This document shows positions 57,590 to 64,000 of a stretch of 64,000 bases of DNA, in pieces. The stretch comes from Bettongia penicillata ogilbyi (lineage: Eukaryota; Chordata; Mammalia; Diprotodontia; Potoroidae). How positions within the stretch are numbered: the first letter of the stretch is position 1; every line of letters begins with the position of its first letter. The stretch covers positions 7,339,144-7,403,143 of the forward strand of contig JAJHZJ010000496.1 in assembly GCA_023548195.1 (NCBI GenBank). The letters run 5' to 3'. The notes beneath the pieces are model-generated. The model was not told where the DNA came from. It worked only from the letters and a program-made list of their open reading frames with translations, and did no database searches. Made by a program: the position numbers and the translations under genes.

Positions 57590-58075
57590 GAGCATTGGTG
57601 TAGTGAATATGGGGCCACCTGTGGAGTTTAAAAGACCTAAATTCAAATCCTGCCAATGATATACACTAACTGAAAATATGGGCAAGTCTTAGTCTCACAG
57701 CGAGGCGATTTCCTGAACCTTCACATTATGCTGAGTTTCAGATTCTGGGCATTTTCTTTGGCTGTCCTCAGTGTCTAGAATTCTCTTTATCCCTATCTCT
57801 GCGTCTTGGCTTCCCTAGAATCCTTCAAATCTTAGCTGAAATACCAAGTTATGCAATAAACCTTTCCCAGTCCCCTCTTACTGCTAGTGTTTTCTCTCTG
57901 AGATTAACTCCAGGTTATCCACCATATGTCTTGTATGTACAGAAGTGTCTGCATGCTGTGTCTTCCCTTATAATGTAAATCCCTTGAAGACATAAACTGT
58001 TTTTGCCTTTCTTTGCATCTCTAATGCTTTGATACGTAGTGAAAACTTAGGCAATGCTTATTTGTTAGCAACCAT
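57590..58075 (+). repeat. CORE-SINE head then L2 3' end, sense
   Basis: 57590-57700 has 'aaaagacctaaattcaaatc' (SINE head). 57715-58075 has 'aatcccttgaagacataaac' and a degraded L2 terminus. Confidence 0.55.
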
Positions 58076-58179
58076 GGAAGAGGTTTTCATTAACCCATAC
58101 GAACAACGTCACAAGTCCAGTTCCTCCTCCCCAAAATGTATGGATATGTCGTTATTTTTCTGCATCTTATAGTTTCAGT

Positions 58180-58300
58180 TGCTTTCTTGGCTCACTTGAG
58201 AGTTTTAATGACTTGCCCGGGATCATACAATCCTTATCTGTGAGAGACTGGTCTCGAAAGTGGTCTTTTAGTCTCATTATTCACTACACCACACCATGTC
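58180..58300 (-). repeat. MIR fragment, antisense
   Basis: Contains 'aatgacttgcccgggatcat' and 'tcattattcactacaccaca'. Confidence 0.6.
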
Positions 58301-58304
58301 TCAT

Positions 58305-58306
<2 letters not shown>

Positions 58307-58342
<36 letters not shown>
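58307..58342. repeat. (GT)n microsatellite
   Basis: About 18 uninterrupted GT units. Confidence 0.95.
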
Positions 58343-58344
<2 letters not shown>

Positions 58345-59224
58345 CCAGATCGTCCTAACCATACATTAGTCCTATGCAGACAGAAACTTAAACCCAATGC
58401 TGTTCTCATTTCACGTGTGAAGAATTCACCTAAGTGTGTGTTTTTTTTTTTTGTTTACCCGGGTATTTTTAAGTGTGTAGCCTGTGACTATCAATCAGGG
58501 TTGTCTGTGAAACTTATCAGAAACCACATGTGAGCAGCCAGTAAGAAGGCCTTTCTTCTGACAGCACTACAGTGGGAGAAAGAAAAACGACAGTTTCCCA
58601 GTGTCTCAACACAGATATAAGCAATAGAACTTATCTCCACTGTAAAACAAGTTAAAAACTTGGAGTTGAAAGCAAGTCGGTTCAGTTGTGATGCTTAACA
58701 GAATGGAATGAAAGAAGATGTACCTCTGATAAAGTATTTTCAAATAAGCCTGCATGGAGTGAGTTTAAGCTTATAAGATTAGGCAGAACCTACCAGAAAA
58801 GCCTTTGCCATATCAAGATATTCACTGGATTTCATTGAAGCCCCCGAGGAGCACAATACACTCTTGCACAAAATTTGATAGAGCACATGTTCATGGTTTG
58901 TCCAAGTCAAAAAACTTCAGTCGAAAGCACTAGATGGACCTGGTTAAAACATTCCCACTCATCAGTATCATGGTCTGCTTATGAAGTTCCAAGATGCTAT
59001 ATACCATTTCCAACTATGTTTAGAGGTAAGCTTCATTTTAAGGTTCATACACATTTTTACTGTTTGCTGAAGCATTAAAAAATACATCATTGTCACCATC
59101 GTCAAAGTGGCTTTAAATATATAATTATTCAAGACATGAGGGAGATTCTTCACTAAAAGTCAGACCTGGCATCCGTGACACTCAAGTATGGAATCTAAGC
59201 GCTTCTGTTGTCCATAATAGTATC
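58343..59224. other. intron, nothing recognised
   Basis: A T-run near 58441-58452. No other feature. Confidence 0.4.
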
Positions 59225-59345
59225 CTCAATTAACAAGCTTCCATTAAGTATCTACAATGTGCTAAGACCATGCTAGGCACCATGGTGGTTACAGAGCTAG
59301 AAGAGGTGATTTTTGTCCTCCAGGTATTTACAGACCGGTCAGATT
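59225..59345 (-). repeat. L2 3' end, antisense
   Basis: Contains 'ttaagtatctacaatgtgct' and 'aagaccatgctaggcacca'. Confidence 0.65.
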
Positions 59346-59735
59346 ATTGAGATCTGGAAAAGACCTTTGAGATTGTCTAGTCCAACCACCTTATTTTTTT
59401 GTTGTTGGCCTTTGTTCAGTTGTGTCCAACTCTTCATGACCACATGGGCCATAGCACACCAATAGAGTTCATGGAGTTTTCTTGGTAAAGACACTGGAGT
59501 GGTTTTTTATTTTCTTCACCAATGGATTAAGGCAAATGGAGGTTAGGGTCACATAGCTGGTCAATGTCTAAGGCCAGGTTTGAACTCAGATCTTCCAGCA
59601 CTTTACCCACTGAGCCACCTAGCTGTTGAGGAAATAAAGGTTCAGAGAGCTTGTCACTTGTTTAAGATCACTGACAAAATTTAAGCCCAGGTTTTCTAAC
59701 TCAGAGACTCAGATCTATTTCCCAACCAGGGAATG
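59346..59735 (-). repeat. MIR, antisense, split by a Mar1 SINE
   Basis: Left part 59346-59393 ends 'ctagtccaaccacctta'. Right part 59630-59735 starts 'gaggaaataaaggttcagag' and continues 'taagcccaggttttctaact'. Mar1 lies between them. Confidence 0.75.
59394..59629 (-). mobile_element. Mar1-type CORE-SINE, antisense, nested in MIR
   Basis: Tail 'tttgttcagttgtgtccaac' and 'ttcatgaccacatgggccat', core and head 'aggtttgaactcagatcttc' and 'gagccacctagctg'. The tail differs from the other copies ('accacatgggccatagcaca'), indicating another subfamily. Confidence 0.8.
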
Positions 59736-60169
59736 GTAATATAATCATGGATAGTAAAGAGTAGAATTCCCCTATACTGATGTTCTGGAGACATGAGTTC
59801 TTCCGCCATTTCTGCCCATTCACTTTCAGAAGATTGTGCCCGGTACCTGGACGTTAGCTGTGAAATACAGGAATTGGACTGGATGAAGTGCTCTTCTGGG
59901 TCTTACCCTCTAAGCTTGTATGGTTCTATAGAATGAATGCTAAAATATGAGGATACACTCCAGAAGTGCTTAAGGACTGCAACTGGGCTTCTGCTTCTGC
60001 TGTCTAATCCTTTTAATCACCCTCTTATAGACTTGACTGTCCCCAAATCCCTGCCTCAAACTCCTCAAGGTTTCAATCTCCCAACTCTCCTCTTCTATTC
60101 TCTTAAGACCTTATCCCTATCATTTCTAATTCTAGATTCCCCTCCCCTTCAACTGCTAGCACCTCCTCC
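59736..60169. other. intron, mostly unrecognised
   Basis: A MIR 3' stub at 59860-59935 ('gaattggactggatgaagtg'). 59940-60170 is pyrimidine-rich, with no assignment. Confidence 0.4.
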
Positions 60170-60530
60170 CACTAATATTGTGGGGGGTTTTTTGTATATG
60201 CTTTTATGTGTCTAGGTGGTCTCCCCTGATATAAGGAAAGCTCCCTTGTCTGGGTATCACCAACACCTAGCACAGCATGATACATAGTAACTGATTATTG
60301 ACTGATTGATTCAAGGGGGAGGGGGAAGGCTACTATCAGAATCTAGAAGAGTGTTGATGAAGCCTGGAACTATGCTAATGGCTTTGTGAGTCACAATAGA
60401 TACGAGTGATGTGAAGACAGAAATTACAAGATTTGGCAAACCAGGCTGTGAATGAAGGAGAATGAGGAACTGCAGATGATGTTGCAATATGCCTGGAATG
60501 ATGGCACAGTTCTACACAGGAAAAAGAAAA
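60170..60530. repeat. L2 fragments, sense then antisense
   Basis: 60170-60315 is the sense terminus ('aacacctagcacagcatgat'). 60320-60530 is antisense internal L2 ('caagatttggcaaaccaggc'). Confidence 0.5.
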
Positions 60531-60634
60531 AGGATATTTGTAAAAAAAAAAAAAAGATTCTGTTGTAGTAGAAATAACAGGCTCAAGTATGACCGTGGAG
60601 AGTACTTCTGGGTGGTGTAGCCAACAAGCCCTCA

Positions 60635-60840
60635 ACTGGGTTTCAGAAGACCATGGTTCTAATTACTCTATCTCTGAATAACATTTTCCTTATGTGCAAA
60701 ATGGGACTAATAATGATAATTGTCTTACCTGACTTAGAAGGTTGATATGAAGAGATACTCTGTGGGGGTTAAATGAGGTGTTGCATGTAAGAGGACTCTC
60801 TAAGCTGTCCAATGCTCTGCAAAGGTAAGGTAGTATCAAT
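60635..60840 (+). repeat. MIR SINE, sense
   Basis: Contains 'ccttatgtgcaaaatgggac', 'attgtcttacctgacttaga' and 'ggttaaatgaggtgttgcat'. Confidence 0.65.
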
Positions 60841-60854
60841 ATTACCATTTTTTC

Positions 60855-63800
60855 TTATTTAGCATTTTATTTTTTTCTGACTTACATGAAAAAACAAATT
60901 TTTTTCTTTTTTTCTAATTTTTAGTTCCAAATTTCCTCACTTTCCCACCATTCCTCCCCCCACTGCATTGAGAAGGCAAGCAATTTGACCTAGGTTATAC
61001 CTGTGTAGTCATGCAAAACTCATTTCCAGTAAGTGATTCTGTGAAAGAAAACAAAGACCAAAAAAAAGGAAATTAAAGAAAAATTATCTTTGATCTGCAG
61101 TCAGCTTCTATCAGTACTTTCTCTGGATTTGGACAACACCTTTTTTAGCAAATCCTACAGAATTGTCTTGAATCATTGTATTGCTGAGAATACTTATTTA
61201 TAGTAGATCATCATACAATATTGCTGTTATTGTGTACAACGTTCTCCTGGTTCTGCTCATTTCACTTTGCATCAGTTCATGTAAGTCTTTCTGTATTTTT
61301 CTGAGAGCATCCCACTCATCGCTTCTTAAGGCACAATGCTATTCCATCACAATCATACTCAACAACTTGTTCAGTCATTCCCCAATTGATGGGTATCCCC
61401 TCCATTTCCAATTCTTTGTCCCCATTAAAAGAGCTGCTATAAATATTTTTTAAACATAGGTCAATTTCCTTTTTGTTTTTTATCTTTGGGATATAGATGT
61501 AGTAGTAGTACTGTTTTGTCAGAGAATCTGCATGATTTTATAACCCTTTGGTCATAGTTCCAAATTGCTCTTCAAAATGGTTGAATCAGTTTAAAACTGC
61601 ACTAATAATACATTTAGTGTTTTAATTTTCCCATATTCCCTCCAACATGGGTAATTTTCATTTTCTATCCTATTAGTCAGTCTGACAGATTGGAGACAGT
61701 AGTTCAGAGTTGTTTTAATTTGCATTTCTCTCATCAGTAGTGATTTAGAGAAGTTTTTTTATATGACTATAGATAGCTTTGATTCTTTTCTGAAAACTGC
61801 CCATTCAAGTCCTTTGACTATTTATCAATTGAGGAATAGCTCTTATTTCTATAAATTTGAATCAAGTTTCTATATGTTTGAGAAATGAAGTCTTTTTCAG
61901 AGAAACTCACTATAATTTTTTTCAGTAATGATTGCAAATTATATATTTCCCTCCATCCTATTTCCCACCTGTTTATCCTACTCAGTCTCTTGTTTTACCC
62001 CATCCATTTTCAAAAGTGTTTTGCTAACATCAGCTTCCCACCACCTCTTCTCTTATGCCCTTCCTTTCCTACTGTCCTAGATGATAAGATAGATTTCTAC
62101 ACCCAACTGAGTGTGTATTTTATTTCCTCTTTGAACCAATTTCAGTGACAGTAAAGTTCATATGATCCCCTCCCAACTTCCTCAATTTTCTCCTCTGCTA
62201 TAAAATCTCTTTCAGTCCTCTTTTATGTCAAATAATTTATCCCATTCTACCTCTCTCATTCCTCTTCTCCCAGTGCATTCTTCTTTTTCATTGCAGATTT
62301 AATATTTTTAGATAATCATACCATCATATTCAATTGCTACCTCTGCTTTCTTTGTGTACTCCTTCTAACTGTTGTAATAATGAGAAAGTTCCTAGAAGTT
62401 ATAAATATCATTTTCCCATGTAAGAACATAAAGAGTTTAACTTTATCAAATCCCTTATGATTTCTCTATCTTGCTTGATTTTTGTGTATGCTTCTGCAAA
62501 TATATTTGAAAGTCAGATTTTCTATTCAGCTATGCTCCTTTCATCAGGAATGCTTGGAAGTCTTCTATTTCATTGAATATCCATTTTTCCCCCCTGGAGG
62601 TTTATACTCAGTTTTGTCAGATAGGTGATTCTGATTATTGATTGTAGTCCTAGCTATTTTACCCTCCAGAATATCATATTCCAAGCCCTCTGATCCTTTC
62701 ATGCAAAAGCTTCTAAATCTTCTCTTATCTTGACTATGGCTCCATGCTATTTGAATTATTTCTTTTTTGACTCTTTTCAATATTTTCTTCTTGATCTGGG
62801 AGCTCTGGAATTTGGTTATAGTATTCCTAGGAGTATTCATTTGGGGATCTTTTTCAGGAGGTGAAAGATCCTTTCAGTTTCTATTTTACCCTCTGGTTCT
62901 AGAATATCAAGATAGTTTTCCTTGATAATTTCTTGAAAGATGGTATCTAGGCCCTCTTTTTGATCATGACTTTCAGGTAGTCCAATAATTTTCAAATTTT
63001 CTCTCCAAGATCTATTTTCCACATCAGTTGTTCTGCCAATGAGATATTTCACATTTTCTTTTGCTTTTTTTTTCATTATTTTCATTTTGTTTTATTGTTT
63101 CTAGTCTCATAACCTCATTAGCTTCCATTTGCCCAATTCTAAACTTTTAAGGAATTGTTTTCTTCAGTGAGCTTTTATACTTCTTTTTCCATTTGGCCAA
63201 TTTCAATTTTTAAGGAGTTCTTTTCAGAATTTTTTGTGTAACTTTTTCTCTTTGCCAGTTCTGCCTTTTAAAGCATTCTTCTCTTCTTTGTATTTTTTGT
63301 GCCTCTTTTACCAACCTATTCTGGGGTTGAGGTGTTTTTTTCTTGGTATTTTTTGTGTGTCTCCTTTACCAAGGTGTTAACTCTCTTTTCATGATTTTCT
63401 TGCAACACTCTCATTTCTCTTCCCAAGTTTTCCTCTCTCTTACTTGATTTTCAAAATCCTTTTTGAACCCTTCCATGCCCTGAAAACAATTCCTATTTAT
63501 TTTGCAGGCTTTGGATGTAGGAGTTTGACTTTATTATCTTTGTCTAAGTGTAAATTTGATATTCCTTATCACCACAGAAACTTTCTATGGTCAGAATTTT
63601 TTTCCTATTGTTTATTCGTTTCTCCAGTGTATTTATTGACTTTTAGCTCTATGCTAAAGTACAGCTCTGCTTCCCAAGTGGAAGGTGCAACATCCTAAGT
63701 TTCAGCATTTTTGTGCAGCTGTTTTCAGGGGTAATTCTGGGGTTTGTAAGTTGTTGGCTCTTCCAAGGGGGTATGATGCAGGGAGAAGTGTGTTTACTAC

Positions 63801-64000
63801 TCTCCTGTACTATGCACTGGTTTGTGAGTAACCACAAGCACTCTGTTCAACCATAGAGCTATGACCAAGGTCCCTGCTCCCCTGTGGCTGCAAGCTCTGT
63901 TGTGCTAGTGCTTCTCCTTGAACTGGGTCTAAGACCCAGGACTGCAACCCAGATCCAAGTATAGGCTATGCAATAGATTGCTACCTCTGGTGCCAGTAGT
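60855..64000 (-). mobile_element. near-complete HAL1 (half-L1), antisense, runs off window
   Basis: On the minus strand the order is 5'UTR (about 63620 to beyond 64000), ORF1 (about 63620-62540), spacer (62540-61945), the L1-shared 3' region (61945-61080) and the A-rich 3' end (60855). The part 60860-61945 parallels the true L1 at 2823-3340. Past that point the L1 has ORF2 while this element has spacer plus ORF1. At least 3.1 kb present. Inserted beside or in a sense MIR. Confidence 0.8.
62540..63620 (-). pseudogene. HAL1 ORF1p relic
   Basis: Minus strand, broken into frames. 62837-63085 encodes the end of the coiled coil and the RRM (ENVKYLIGRTTDVENRSW, then NLKIIGLPESHDQKEGLD and the TIFQEIIKENYLDILEPEGK block). 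62565-62840 encodes the C-terminal part with frameshifts (RNTITKFQSSQ). Upstream coiled-coil sequence (63090-63470) is badly decayed. Not functional. Confidence 0.75.

Noticed and set aside
58213..58533. 106-codon frame with a poly-Val/Cys run
   Set aside because: The run is a translated (GT)n microsatellite. The rest has no recognised domain.
1..64000. CRISPR array, tRNA or rRNA genes, operons
   Set aside because: No spaced palindromic repeat array, intact tRNA cloverleaf or rRNA sequence was seen. The tRNA-like stretches are CORE-SINE heads.

Overview
This is a mammalian, almost certainly marsupial, intronic window. No bacterial, plasmid or viral-genome features are present. The marsupial call rests on repeat content: CORE-SINEs with an RTE-type 3' tail (Mar1 type), L1 and 'half-L1' (HAL1) elements with a coiled-coil ORF1, a BovB/RTE LINE end, and many old L2 and MIR copies. 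I cannot tell which marsupial it is. Repeat family names come from recognition by eye, not from a database search, and most edges are approximate to about 10-50 bp.

The only host coding sequence I can support is two internal exons on the + strand, at 28963-29056 and 42212-42410. They are joined by a phase-compatible 13.2 kb intron with consensus AG/GT ends. Their product matches the C-terminal transferrin-receptor-like dimerisation domain of the M28B/PSMA family, and best fits NAALADL2. The window therefore covers more than 28.9 kb of the upstream intron, the full intron between the two exons, and more than 21.5 kb of the downstream intron. The remaining C-terminal exon or exons lie beyond 64000.

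Layout: 1-11.2 kb holds L2, an L1 ORF2 relic, a solo LTR, Mar1 SINEs and an L1 5' fragment bounded by a perfect 15-bp target-site duplication (TSD). 11.2-24 kb is older MIR/L2 sequence with a second LTR of the same family and one copy of an unnamed repeat. 24-27 kb carries decayed RTE and L1 reverse-transcriptase relics. 29-42 kb is the intron between the exons, with Mar1, MIR, L2, a BovB-like RTE 3' end and L1 3' ends. 46-51.2 kb is a nested HAL1 complex with a 5' inversion, an inverted repeat of about 116 bp and a second HAL1 inserted with its own TSD. 51-60.8 kb is mostly old or unique intron with microsatellites, including a long (GGAA)n and a long (AC)n. 60.9-64 kb is a nearly complete antisense HAL1.

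I found no previously undescribed functional system. The most unusual items are retrotransposition products: an L1 that kept its 5' end but lost its 3' end, and the inverted-repeat HAL1 complex.
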